Part shown: piece after piece, positions 42,522 through 51,382 of the stretch | Layout of the letters: each line of letters starts with the position of its first letter | How positions within the stretch are numbered: position 1 is the first letter of the stretch | Assembly (NCBI GenBank): GCA_020636275.1 | Contig: JACJYD010000001.1 | Location: 1,054,001-1,118,000 of the forward strand | Direction: 5' to 3' | Length of the DNA stretch: 64,000 nt | Source of the DNA: Lewinellaceae bacterium | Lineage (GTDB): Bacteria > Bacteroidota > Bacteroidia > Chitinophagales > Saprospiraceae | Made by a program: the position numbers and the translations under genes | The notes under the pieces: model-generated | Database searches by the model: none | The model's input: the letters and a program-made list of their open reading frames with translations, nothing else | What the model was told of the DNA's origin: nothing

Positions 42522-43805
42522 TCAATGAATGATCTCGCCGTGCTGGGAGGCGTCTAGTCCTTTATCTTCCTGGTAATCTTTTACCCGTAAGGGGAGCACC
42601 AGGTCTACGAGCCGGTACAGCAGCCAGCTGCCGAAGAAGGTAAAAACACCCGTGATCAGCAAGGCCAGCAAGTGGTGCAGGAACGTGCTGGTTTCACCGT
42701 AGATCAATCCGGCGTTTTTGGCGAATATCCCGGTCAGAAGCATACCGACGATCCCCCCGACGCCGTGGCTCGGGAAAACGTCCAGCGTATCGTCGATCTC
42801 CGTTTTCTTCGTCCAGCGAATGGCGTAATTGCTCACCAGCGCAGCGACAAAACCAATAAAAATACTCTCGCCCAGGGTGACGAAGCCCGCCGCCGGCGTG
42901 ATGGCGACCAACCCGACGACGGCGCCGATGCAGGCGCCCATGGCCGACATTTTCCGGTTCAAATAGCGATCGAAAAAGATCCAGGTGATCATACTGGAGG
43001 CGGAGGCCAGGTTGGTATTGGTGAAGGCGATAACGGCATCGGTGTTCGCCCCCAGCGCTGATCCGGCATTGAATCCGAACCACCCGAACCAGAGCAGACC
43101 TGTGCCGAGAATGACGAATGGAATATTGGAGGGCTCTTCGATTTTGTTTTTTCTCGGACCCAGGTAGACGGCCCCGGCCAGTGCTGCAAAACCTGCCGCC
43201 ATGTGAACCACGGTCCCGCCTGCGAAATCCAGTACGCCCCAGTTGCGGAACAGCCCGTTTGGATGCCAGGTCATGTGGGCCAGGGGCGCATAGATGAACA
43301 GGGCGAAAAGGACCATGAACAGAATATAGCTCCGAAACCGGATCCGCTCGGCAAAACTACCGGTGATCAGCGCGGGAGTGATGATGGCGAATTTCAACTG
43401 GAAAACTGCAAACAGCAAAAAGGGGATCGTTCCGCTGAAAGCGGAATTGGGTGAGATCGACACATGCCGGAAGCAAAAGAAGGTGGCCGGATTGCCGATG
43501 ATGCCCCCGATACTGTCGCCAAAGGCCAGGCTAAACCCTACGAATACCCAGATGATACTGATGACCCCGAGGGCGACAAAACTCTGTAGCATGGTCGAGA
43601 TGATGTTCTTTTTATTGACCATACCTCCGTAAAAAAACGCCAATCCCGGCGTCATCAGCAGGACCAGTGCACTCGCCACGATCATCCAACCCGTGTCGCC
43701 CGTATCGATCTTTCCGGCCGATTCCACCCATTCGTACTCGGTGTTAAACAAGAGCAGCAGAACGACCAGGATCGCCATGGCAATGAAGTTGTATTTTCTG
43801 TTCAT
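42522..43805 (-). CDS. amt: Ammonium transporter Amt
   Basis: Imports ammonium across the inner membrane. ATG at 43805 (MNRKYNFIAMAILVVLLLL) gives 427 residues; 13 extra codons upstream look spurious. About eleven TM helices are present. The conserved twin histidines are in APLAHMTWHPNG and VFPSHGVGGIVG. The ammonium-binding aspartate and gate region are in VLDFAGGTVVHMAAGF. FAERIRFRSYILF marks the usual cytoplasmic loop. Length is normal, with an N-terminal helix that serves as signal. No glnB/glnK is beside it, unusual because PII usually travels with amt. The NtrB/NtrC-like pair upstream may be linked to nitrogen only by position. Confidence 0.94.
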   Translation of the reverse strand: MNRKYNFIAMAILVVLLLLFNTEYEWVESAGKIDTGDTGWMIVASALVLLMTPGLAFFYGGMVNKKNIISTMLQSFVALGVISIIWVFVGFSLAFGDSIGGIIGNPATFFCFRHVSISPNSAFSGTIPFLLFAVFQLKFAIITPALITGSFAERIRFRSYILFMVLFALFIYAPLAHMTWHPNGLFRNWGVLDFAGGTVVHMAAGFAALAGAVYLGPRKNKIEEPSNIPFVILGTGLLWFGWFGFNAGSALGANTDAVIAFTNTNLASASSMITWIFFDRYLNRKMSAMGACIGAVVGLVAITPAAGFVTLGESIFIGFVAALVSNYAIRWTKKTEIDDTLDVFPSHGVGGIVGMLLTGIFAKNAGLIYGETSTFLHHLLALLITGVFTFFGSWLLYRLVDLVLPLRVKDYQEDKGLDASQHGEIIH

Positions 43806-43865
43806 TTTGACGTGATTTTTTCTGCAAATAATTAACGGATGCAACGCATTGCTGAAACCCTCCGG

Positions 43866-43916
43866 TTAAGAAAAGTGATTTGTGCGTATTGCGGCCAGCG
43901 GCCGCAATACGCACAA
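43866..43916 (+). repeat. Leader-plus-hairpin element, copy C
   Basis: On the plus strand TTAAGAAAAGTGATTTG (43866-43882) is followed by a perfect 17-bp stem, 43880-43896 against 43900-43916, around agc, with inner stem GTATTGCGGCC. It lies upstream of the amt ATG and downstream of the kinase stop, in the opposite orientation to copies A and B relative to the flanking genes. Confidence 0.85.
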
Positions 43917-43976
43917 GTATAAATTTGGTTAGGTATTGGAAAAATACGTAAGAAATCTACGTACAGAACAAATATA

Positions 43977-45305
43977 TCACAAATGGATGGTAAAACAACT
44001 TCCTCCTCCCACCGGCGTCGTAATAAAAATACTCCCTTTGTGCAAATGTACGATTTGCCGGCTCAGGCTCAAGCCGATGCCGCTGCCCTCCTGCTTTGTC
44101 GTGAAAAACGGCACGAAGATCTGTGACAACAACTCCTCCGGAATGCCGGGTCCATTGTCGGCGATAGAGATCGCGATCAATCCGGTCGCTTCTCTGTTCA
44201 CCAGGAGGGTCAATTCGGGTTCAGGTCTTCCCGCCAGCGCCTCCAGCGCATTCTTGATCAGGTTGATGAATACCTGCTCCATGAGATTGGGATCCATCAG
44301 AACGGTTACCGGATTGACTGGGAAATGCCGGACGATCTGCAGGCCGCCTTCCTGAATTGGCCGGGAGAACAGGACCAAAACCCGCTCCAGCAATTGAACG
44401 GGGTCGGTGGGTTCGAATTTGGGAGGTGGGATCTTCGTCAATTGCCGGTATGCTTCGGTAAAATGCAACAACCCGTCGCTGCGCCGCTGGATGGCCTGAA
44501 TGGACTGGCGCAGGTCGTCCAGGCCCGGCCCGGACAGGGCGGGCGACTGGATCATCTCGTTGGCCATCCCTGCGAGCGATACGACCGGAGTGATCGAATT
44601 GAGGATCTCGTGGGTGAGGATGCGGATGAGCTTTTGCCACGACTCCACTTCCTGTTGCTCCAACTCCGCGTGGATATTCTGAAGGGCATACAGGTGCAGG
44701 GACTCGTCCTGCATGTTTAAAATGGTTTTCCGGATCGACAATTGCAGGATCTGGTTGTTGACGACCAGTTTGGCGAGTTTTTTCTCGCCGGGTACGATCT
44801 CGCGAAGGGTCGTATACAGGGAGGCATTGTATTTTTTTAACGAATCCAGATTCGGGAAATAAGACTTGTGCAGGGATTGCTGGATGCCGCGGTTCATCAG
44901 GACGGTCCTTCCGGCTTCGTCGAAACAGATCAATCCGGTGTCCACATTTTCCACGATCGCTTGCAGGAATTGATACTGGGCCTCTTTTTCCTGCCGGATG
45001 CTCCGGAATTTTCCGGTGATCAAATTGAATGCGGAGGAGAGCTCTTTTTGGGAATTTTCGCCCGATTGGCTGGAATAGTGGGCTTCGTAGTCGTCGTATT
45101 TGATGTTTAACAGGAAACTGGCCAATTTTTTATTGGTTGCGTTGATCAGTGCGAACAGGCTCACCAATAACAGACTGACTAAACCCACGAAGGCTGCCGA
45201 CAGGAACAGGTTTCCCTTTTCCCACCCGAAATATACACCTGCAAAGACCATCCCGATGATGGCGGCCAGGTGGACCAATATGCGGAGCTTAAAGGTTGAA
45301 AGCAT
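43977..45305 (-). CDS. NtrB-like sensor histidine kinase
   Basis: A 442-residue membrane kinase. Two TM helices are near the start (LRILVHLAAIIGMVFAGVYF and LSAAFVGLVSLLLVSLFAL), then a PAS-like segment (YQFLQAIVENVDTGLICFDEAGRTVLMN) at about 110-140. The phosphorylatable His is in LIRILTHEILNSITPVVSLAG, followed by INLIKNALEAL, DNGPGIP and GSGIGLSLSRQIVH. It stops 6 bases before... the response-regulator gene starts upstream at 46712, so the order is regulator then kinase with a 6-base gap. The pair is a sigma-54-type two-component system. Signal unknown. Confidence 0.92.
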   Translation of the reverse strand: MLSTFKLRILVHLAAIIGMVFAGVYFGWEKGNLFLSAAFVGLVSLLLVSLFALINATNKKLASFLLNIKYDDYEAHYSSQSGENSQKELSSAFNLITGKFRSIRQEKEAQYQFLQAIVENVDTGLICFDEAGRTVLMNRGIQQSLHKSYFPNLDSLKKYNASLYTTLREIVPGEKKLAKLVVNNQILQLSIRKTILNMQDESLHLYALQNIHAELEQQEVESWQKLIRILTHEILNSITPVVSLAGMANEMIQSPALSGPGLDDLRQSIQAIQRRSDGLLHFTEAYRQLTKIPPPKFEPTDPVQLLERVLVLFSRPIQEGGLQIVRHFPVNPVTVLMDPNLMEQVFINLIKNALEALAGRPEPELTLLVNREATGLIAISIADNGPGIPEELLSQIFVPFFTTKQEGSGIGLSLSRQIVHLHKGSIFITTPVGGGSCFTIHL

Positions 45306-45311
45306 AATTGA

Positions 45312-46712
45312 TTAGGATTGATCGTCGTGGTGCTCGATTTGGTGCTTTTCCAATCGCCGGTATAAGGCGGCACGGGTCAGGCCAAGAGCCTTGGCGGCCT
45401 TGGAAATATTGCCATGGTGTTTTTCCAGCGCCTCCAGAATGAGTACTTTTTCATTGTCCAGGAGGTTGAGTGTTTTGGACGCTCCATCTCCGGCGAGCAG
45501 GATATTGGAGAGGTGGAAATCCGCGGGCTGAAGGGTGTCTCCTTCGCAGAGGATGACGGCCCGTTCGACCATGTGCTGCAGCTCGCGCACATTCCCCGGC
45601 CAGGCGTAGCCGCGGAGTTTTGCCAGCGTGTCGGGGGAAATGCTCAGGGTTTCCTTTCTGTATTTTTGGGCATACTTTTTCAGAAAATGCCGGGCGAGTA
45701 ATTCGATATCTTCCCCGCGCTCGCGGAGGGCGGGAAGGTAAATTTCCACCGTGTTGATCCGGTAGAGAAGGTCTTCGCGAAATCGTCCGGTGGCCACCAT
45801 CTCCTGGAGGGACTGGTTGGTGGCGCAGACGACCCGGGTATCCACGCTGACCGGGCGGTCGCTACCCACCGGCGTGACCCTGAGGGTCTGCAGGGCACTG
45901 AGTAGTTTGGGCTGCATCGAAAGGGGAATGTTGCCGATCTCGTCGAGGAACAGGGTTCCCCCTTGTGCCAGTTGGAAGCGCCCGATCCGGTCCTCCACGG
46001 CCCCGGTGAAGGCGCCTTTGCGGTGGCCGAACAGTTCGCTTTCGCAAAGCGATTCGGGGATGGCGCCCATGTCGACCGAAATAAAAGCGGAGGAAGCCCT
46101 GTGGGAGTGGCGGTGAATGGCCCGGGCGATCACCTCCTTGCCCACCCCGTTCTCGCCGAGGATCAGGATGTTGGCATCTGTAGCGGCCACTTTTTCAACC
46201 GTTTTCAGCACGGTACGCATGACCTCCGACTGGCCGATCACTTCGCTGAAGGGCTGATCCATCGCCTGGCTCAACACCGATTCACGAGATCGCGCTTCGG
46301 ATAGTTTTACCTGGGTCTGGGAAAGCGCATACACCGCGTGGATGGTGGCCAGGAGCTTTTCGTTCCGCCAGGGTTTTTCCACAAAATCGGAAGCGCCGGC
46401 TTTTATCGCTTCTACGGCCCTCGAAACATCGCTGTAGGCCGTGATCATGATGACCTGTACGTCGGGCGCCAATTCCTTTACCTTTTTCAGCCACGACAAA
46501 CCTTCCTTTCCATCCGACTGCCCCTTGCGGAAATTCATATCGAGCAGAATGACATCGGGCTCGTACTGCCGGAGCAGCCTCGGCAGGTGGAAGGGATTGG
46601 TTTCCGTGTAAACGGATTGGTACTGTTGGCGCAGCAAAATGCTCAGACTCAGGTTGATGTCCTCGTCGTCGTCGACGATCAGGAGGGTGCCTTGTTTTTT
46701 CATTTGGAACAT
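45312..46712 (-). CDS. NtrC-family sigma-54-dependent response regulator
   Basis: A 466-residue activator in three parts. The receiver has Asp58 (VILLDMNF) and Lys113 (FVEKPW). The AAA+ domain has Walker A GENGVGKE (186-193), the sigma-54 contact loop GAFTGA (233-238) and Walker B TLFLDE (254-258). The C-terminal Fis-type helix-turn-helix ends in AAKALGLTRAALYRRLEKH. All key residues for sigma-54 activation are present. It is divergent from the exporter operon at 46952, and the 239 bases between contain two matching palindromes (46773-46788 and 46842-46857), the likely binding sites. MKK at 46703 is an alternative start. Confidence 0.95.
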   Translation of the reverse strand: MFQMKKQGTLLIVDDDEDINLSLSILLRQQYQSVYTETNPFHLPRLLRQYEPDVILLDMNFRKGQSDGKEGLSWLKKVKELAPDVQVIMITAYSDVSRAVEAIKAGASDFVEKPWRNEKLLATIHAVYALSQTQVKLSEARSRESVLSQAMDQPFSEVIGQSEVMRTVLKTVEKVAATDANILILGENGVGKEVIARAIHRHSHRASSAFISVDMGAIPESLCESELFGHRKGAFTGAVEDRIGRFQLAQGGTLFLDEIGNIPLSMQPKLLSALQTLRVTPVGSDRPVSVDTRVVCATNQSLQEMVATGRFREDLLYRINTVEIYLPALRERGEDIELLARHFLKKYAQKYRKETLSISPDTLAKLRGYAWPGNVRELQHMVERAVILCEGDTLQPADFHLSNILLAGDGASKTLNLLDNEKVLILEALEKHHGNISKAAKALGLTRAALYRRLEKHQIEHHDDQS

Positions 46713-46772
46713 GGTCTTTAAGCACAGCGATCAAAGGTCGGGGGCCGTTAAATTACTCTTTTTTAAGTAAAG

Positions 46773-46788
46773 TGTCCGATAATGGACA
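46773..46788. promoter_or_regulatory. Candidate enhancer site 1 for the NtrC-type regulator
   Basis: TGTCCGATAATGGACA; the flanking GTGTCC and GGACAC arms are exact inverted repeats (46772-46777, 46784-46789). It matches site 2 at 13 of 16 positions. Confidence 0.6.
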
Positions 46789-46841
46789 CTGTTAATGCGA
46801 AAGGGTTGCAATCCAATTTCGCGCACAAAAACGGACACTTC

Positions 46842-46857
46842 TGTTCGATATCGGACA
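46842..46857. promoter_or_regulatory. Candidate enhancer site 2 for the NtrC-type regulator
   Basis: TGTTCGATATCGGACA, centre 69 bases from site 1 and about 62 bases upstream of a weak -24/-12 candidate. A half-site CGGACAC is at 46832-46838. Confidence 0.6.
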
Positions 46858-46910
46858 CGATTTTTTATTTTAAAAATAGTAATTGATTGATTTTTAGTAA
46901 TTTAAATTCT

Positions 46911-46925
46911 TGGCATGTGCCTTGA
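46911..46925 (+). promoter_or_regulatory. Weak sigma-54 (-24/-12) candidate for the exporter operon
   Basis: TGGCATG-tgcc-TTGA: GG and the -12 region are correctly spaced (10 bases), but the -12 GC reads GA. The start point would fall about 15 bases before the ATG at 46952. Offered as a candidate only. Confidence 0.35.
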
Positions 46926-46951
46926 CCTTTAAAACAGAGGAAAAAAATATT

Positions 46952-48202
46952 ATGGACAGACGGATTGAAAAGAAAACCTGGACCTGGCCGCGCATCGCCC
47001 TGATCGCGATCGCAGCCATGGCTGTGTTGTGGATTGGAACCCGGATATTTAAGAGCGCCGGGACTACCCGCCTGCAAGTCCAGACCGAACGGATCCTGCT
47101 GGATACGGTACAGCGGGGCATTTTCCAGGAATTTATCCCTGTGACCGGAGTGGTTTTGCCCATTCGCAGCGTGGTGATCGCTGCCAGCGAGGGCGGGAAG
47201 GTGGAGGAGAAATTTGTGGAAGACGGCGCCATGCTTAGAACCGGGCAACCCATTTTGCGCCTCAGCAACTCCGACCTTCAACTCAATTACCTCAATCAGG
47301 AAGCCGATATCGTCAACCAGATCAATCAGATCCAGAATATGAGCTTATTGCGCGACCAGCAGAGCCTCAACCTCAAAGAGACCATGCTCGACGTGGAATA
47401 CCGCCTGGCCCTGTCGGGCAAACGCCTCGAACGCAACAAAATGCTCCTGGAAACCGGATCGATTTCAAGGGTCGAGCTGGAAGAGCTGGAGGAAGAATAC
47501 AACAGCCTCCTCCGCAGGCGGTCGCTGCTGGGAAAGACGCTCGAAAAGGACAGTCTGTCGGGCCTGATCCAGGAACAGCAAATGGAGAACTCGCTCGATC
47601 TGATGCGCCGCAACCTCGAGATCGCCCGGCAGAGCCTCGATAACCTGATGGTCAAGGCGCCCATCGACGGACAACTTTCCGGCCTGAGCCCTGAACTCGG
47701 TGAGTCGATCAGCCGGGGGATGCAGATCGCCCAGATCGACGATCTGCGCAATTTCAAGATCCGGGTCCGGATCGATGAGTTTTACATCTCGCGCATCTTT
47801 CCGGATCAGGAGGGAACCTTCCTGTACAATGGAGTGGCGTACCGCCTCCAAATTAAAAAGATCTATCCGCAGGTTGCCAACGGCGCCTTCGAGGCGGATA
47901 TGTCCTTTGTGGGAGAATTTCCAACGGCCATCAAGCGCGGGCAAACCCTTTCCGTAAAATTGGAACTCAGTGCGGAGGAAGAAGCAACCCTGCTTGCCCG
48001 CGGTGGTTTTTTTCAAAAAACCGGCGGCAAATGGGTCTACGTGCTCGACCCGGCCACCGGCCGTGCCGTCAGGCGGACGATCCGTCTAGGACGTCAGAAT
48101 CCCAACTACTACGAAGTGGAGGAAGGGCTTCAGGTAGGCGATGTCGTCGTCACATCCAGCTATGAAAATTTCGGAGAAAAGGACGAATTGATCTTAAAGT
48201 AA
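46952..48202 (+). CDS. HlyD/MacA-type periplasmic adaptor subunit
   Basis: A 416-residue membrane-fusion protein linking an ABC permease to an outer-membrane exit duct. ATG at 46952 (MDRRIEKKTWTWPRIALIAIA) leaves one N-terminal TM helix (about 13-31); an earlier TTG-start frame is unlikely. Coiled-coil helices occupy about 120-210 (LRDQQSLNLKETMLDVEYRLA, RRSLLGKTLEKDSLSG). The barrel-sandwich halves are at about 75-120 and 225-300 (MVKAPIDGQLSGLSPELGESI). It heads an operon with an ATPase and two large permeases (MacAB-like). Downstream genes start 22 bases after its stop. Confidence 0.9.
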   Translation: MDRRIEKKTWTWPRIALIAIAAMAVLWIGTRIFKSAGTTRLQVQTERILLDTVQRGIFQEFIPVTGVVLPIRSVVIAASEGGKVEEKFVEDGAMLRTGQPILRLSNSDLQLNYLNQEADIVNQINQIQNMSLLRDQQSLNLKETMLDVEYRLALSGKRLERNKMLLETGSISRVELEELEEEYNSLLRRRSLLGKTLEKDSLSGLIQEQQMENSLDLMRRNLEIARQSLDNLMVKAPIDGQLSGLSPELGESISRGMQIAQIDDLRNFKIRVRIDEFYISRIFPDQEGTFLYNGVAYRLQIKKIYPQVANGAFEADMSFVGEFPTAIKRGQTLSVKLELSAEEEATLLARGGFFQKTGGKWVYVLDPATGRAVRRTIRLGRQNPNYYEVEEGLQVGDVVVTSSYENFGEKDELILK

Positions 48203-48224
48203 GTATGGACATAAATCGATTGAA

Positions 48225-48914
48225 ATGATCATTAAAACCAGCAATCTCGTAAAGATCTACCGCACGGATGAGGTAGAGACCACCGCCCTGAACGAAGTCA
48301 ACCTGGAAATCAACGAGGGCGAATTCGTAGCCGTGATGGGCCCCTCGGGCTGTGGGAAATCCACCCTGCTCAATGTGCTCGGCATGATCGACAGCCCCAC
48401 CGGTGGGGAATACTTCTTCCAGGGCGAAGAGGTGGGCCGGCTTTCCGAGCGGAAACGGGCCAATATCCGGAAATTCAACCTGGGTTTCGTTTTTCAGAGC
48501 TTTAACCTGATCGACGAACTGACCGTCTTTGAGAACATCGAACTGCCCCTGCTCTACACCCAGGTGCCTGCCGCGGAACGCAAACAGCGGGTGGAGGAAC
48601 TGCTCGAAGGCATGAACATCATGCACCGGCGCAACCACTTTCCCCAGCAACTCTCGGGCGGACAACAACAGCGGGTAGCCGTAGCCCGGGCAGTCGTCAA
48701 CAAACCAAAGCTCATTCTCGCCGACGAGCCGACGGGAAACCTCGACACCGCGAACGGCGACGAGGTGATGAAAACCCTCTCCGATCTCAATGCCCAGGGC
48801 ACTACCATCCTCATGGTGACCCACTCCCAGTATTGCGCCGAGTTCGGTAACCGCATTATCCGCATGCTCGACGGACAGGTTGTGACGGAAAATGTCGTGC
48901 GGCAATATTTGTAA
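48225..48914 (+). CDS. MacB/LolD-type ABC transporter ATPase
   Basis: A 229-residue stand-alone ABC ATPase. Walker A GPSGCGKST is at about 38-46, the Q-loop in LGFVFQSFNLIDELTV, the signature LSGGQQQRVAVARA, Walker B LILADEPTGNLDT and the switch His in LMVTHSQYC. The MKTSNLVKIY-type start and overall form are those of LolD and MacB ATPases. It serves the two FtsX-type permeases that follow (36-base gap). Function depends on the permeases; substrate unknown. Confidence 0.95.
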   Translation: MIIKTSNLVKIYRTDEVETTALNEVNLEINEGEFVAVMGPSGCGKSTLLNVLGMIDSPTGGEYFFQGEEVGRLSERKRANIRKFNLGFVFQSFNLIDELTVFENIELPLLYTQVPAAERKQRVEELLEGMNIMHRRNHFPQQLSGGQQQRVAVARAVVNKPKLILADEPTGNLDTANGDEVMKTLSDLNAQGTTILMVTHSQYCAEFGNRIIRMLDGQVVTENVVRQYL

Positions 48915-48950
48915 TATGCTCCGCCTTCAAAACCCTGAAAACAACCTGCT

Positions 48951-51359
48951 ATGTTTACCCAATTCTTTAAGGTCGCTATCCGGAATTTTCTGAAATACAA
49001 GACCTTTTCCTTTATCAACATCTTCGGGTTGGCCCTGAGTATGAGCCTCTGCCTGCTGATCATCCTGCTCATAAAAGACGCCCACAGCTACGATCTGTTC
49101 CATCAGGATGGGGACAAGATCTACCGCATCCTCACTACCGCAGAGCGGAAAAACGGAAAAACCGAATCCTACGCCTCTTCCCCCTATATTGTTGCCCAGA
49201 CCTTGCAACAGGATTACGCCCAGGTGGAAGCATGGGCCCCCCTTCTGCGCAATTTCAACGGAACCCTGCTGGTGAACGGGCAGTCATTTGATTACGAGGG
49301 CCTGTTTGCCGACCCTTCTTTTTTTGAAATGTTCGGTTTCCAACTGGCTGAAGGGAACCCCGAAACCGCCTTATCTGAACCCTATTCGATCGTGCTGACC
49401 GATGAGATGGCCAGGTTGTTGTACGACAACACCGATCCGGTTGGGGAAATATTGACCATAAGCGGATATGAAACGCCCTTCCGGGTTACGGGGGTATTGA
49501 AACCCTTCCCCGGAAAGACCCACCTCGAATTCTCGGCCCTCGGTTCGCTTTCCACTCAAGTCGCCCAAGAGAAATTGCCCGATTGGAGAAAGGTGACCAC
49601 CAACTGGCAGGACTATTACCGGAGTTACAATTACATCCGGCTGAGCGATAAGGCGGACCGGGAGACAATTGAAGAAGCCCTGGCCCAAATTGCCGCATCC
49701 CAATATGCCGGCCTTGAACTCGAAAGCCGTGATGCCGGCTACCGCTTTTCGCTCCAACCGCTCTACGAGATCACCCCCGGGCGTTTATTATCCAATTCCA
49801 TGGGGCGGGGAATGCCTCTCTTCCTGATCTGGTTCCTGACTGCGCTTGGACTATCGGTCATCCTTTCTGCCTGTTTTAACTACACCAACCTCACCATTGC
49901 CCGTTCCTTTTTGCGGACCAAAGAGATCGGCGTTCGAAAGGTATTGGGTGCCACCCGGAGCCAGGTATTCTGGCAATTTATCTCCGAGGCGGTCATTACC
50001 GCATTAATTGCCCTGGCCCTGGCCTATCCACTGATGAAATGGGCCCAACACCAGTTTGGCCAACTCAGTATCGCCAACCTAATGGATTTACGCCTGGAGG
50101 AAGACTGGATGCTTTACGCACTTTTCCTGGTCTTTGCCATTGCGGTCGGGATCATTGCCGGATGGTTGCCTGCCGCCACCCTTTCAAGGGCCCGGCCTGC
50201 TACTATTTTACAAAAGCTCCGGAATGTGAAGTTTTTGCAGCGGGTGGGCCTTCGGAAAGCCCTAACCACTATACAATTTACCATCACCCTCATTTTACTA
50301 TTGGTCATGACGGTGGTCATGCGGCAAACCAATTACGCCCTGAAAATTAATTTCGGGTTTGACCAGCCATCCACCCTTTTGGTAGATCTGCAGGGGCAGC
50401 CTTTTTCGAAAGTAGCGGCGGCGCTGGGCCAGGTAAACGGGGTGGAGGCCCATTCTGGAATATCCTTTGCCATGGGTACTTTCCAGGATGCCTCCATTGA
50501 TGTCCGCACAGCTGAGGAAAATGAAAAAACCGGGGTGCGGTATTATTTTATCGATGACCACTACCTGAGCCAATTCGGGATTCCCCTCCTGGCCGGGCAA
50601 AATTTTCCCGATAACCCTTCTCAGTCCAGGGAATTATTTGCCATCGTCAACGAAACCTTTCTTAAGGACTTCAATTTGGGCGCCCCCGCGGAAGCCGTGG
50701 GCAAGCCCCTGATCCTGGAAGACAGCATCCAAGTCTCCATCCGGGGCATAACGGCGGATTTCCCCTTCAAGCCGGCGGTCTATTCGATGGAGCCCCTGCT
50801 GCTTCGCTACGATCCGGCGCAACTGGGCGTGCTCAACCTGGAGTTGGCAGGCGGCGGTGTGCTCGCCGTGCGATCCAACCTGGAGAAGGCCTGGAAAAAA
50901 CTCGATACGGGGAAGCCTTTCGAGGCTCAATTTTTCGATGAAGTAGCGCGCGATAACTTCAGCAACATCCTCGATCTACTCCGGCTGGTCTTTTTCTTCG
51001 GGATCCTGGGTATGGTGATCGCCTGCCTGGGACTGTTGGGTATGGTGATCTATAGCATCGAAACGAGAGCCCGGGAGATCGGCATTCGGAAAGTATTGGG
51101 AGCTAGTGTGTTAGATGTGGTGAGCTTGCTTTCCAGAGGATACCTGGTGCTATTTGGCATTGCTGTACTCATCGCCGTACCGGTCTCTTTTCTCCTGGGC
51201 AATCAAATGCTTCAGATGTTTGCCGATCGCATTCCCTGGTCGGTGGGACTATTCCTGCCGGGAATTCTGCTCTTGTTGGCGGTTGCGGCATTGACGATCA
51301 GTTCCCAGACGATACGTGCAGCCACAGCCAATCCGGCAGCGGCCTTGAAAAGTGAATAA
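48951..51359 (+). CDS. FtsX/MacB-type ABC permease 1
   Basis: An 802-residue permease with two MacB_PCD/FtsX modules. TM1 is at about 25-45 (FINIFGLALSMSLCLLIILL). A large periplasmic domain follows, then three TM (about 285-390; for example SVILSACFNYTNLTIARSFL with the FtsX-type EIGVRKVLGATRSQV). A second TM, a second periplasmic domain and three last TM (from LRLVFFFGILGMVIACLGLL, with EIGIRKVLGASVLDV) complete it. This eight-TM double-module form is very common in Bacteroidota and is a MacB/LolC-like mechanotransmitter. It is followed 23 bases later by a second copy. Confidence 0.93.
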   Translation: MFTQFFKVAIRNFLKYKTFSFINIFGLALSMSLCLLIILLIKDAHSYDLFHQDGDKIYRILTTAERKNGKTESYASSPYIVAQTLQQDYAQVEAWAPLLRNFNGTLLVNGQSFDYEGLFADPSFFEMFGFQLAEGNPETALSEPYSIVLTDEMARLLYDNTDPVGEILTISGYETPFRVTGVLKPFPGKTHLEFSALGSLSTQVAQEKLPDWRKVTTNWQDYYRSYNYIRLSDKADRETIEEALAQIAASQYAGLELESRDAGYRFSLQPLYEITPGRLLSNSMGRGMPLFLIWFLTALGLSVILSACFNYTNLTIARSFLRTKEIGVRKVLGATRSQVFWQFISEAVITALIALALAYPLMKWAQHQFGQLSIANLMDLRLEEDWMLYALFLVFAIAVGIIAGWLPAATLSRARPATILQKLRNVKFLQRVGLRKALTTIQFTITLILLLVMTVVMRQTNYALKINFGFDQPSTLLVDLQGQPFSKVAAALGQVNGVEAHSGISFAMGTFQDASIDVRTAEENEKTGVRYYFIDDHYLSQFGIPLLAGQNFPDNPSQSRELFAIVNETFLKDFNLGAPAEAVGKPLILEDSIQVSIRGITADFPFKPAVYSMEPLLLRYDPAQLGVLNLELAGGGVLAVRSNLEKAWKKLDTGKPFEAQFFDEVARDNFSNILDLLRLVFFFGILGMVIACLGLLGMVIYSIETRAREIGIRKVLGASVLDVVSLLSRGYLVLFGIAVLIAVPVSFLLGNQMLQMFADRIPWSVGLFLPGILLLLAVAALTISSQTIRAATANPAAALKSE

Positions 51360-51382
51360 ATGTTCTCCAAAAGATCTAAACC

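Noticed and set aside
46791..46810. A second -24/-12 candidate (TGC...TTGCA)
   Set aside because: The -12 TTGCA is good but the -24 GG is TG; I kept only the better spaced candidate at 46911 and call both weak.
46910..46951. Extension of the adaptor gene to a TTG start
   Set aside because: The added residues interrupt the TM signal and overlap the sigma-54 candidate; ATG at 46952 starts a normal TM anchor.
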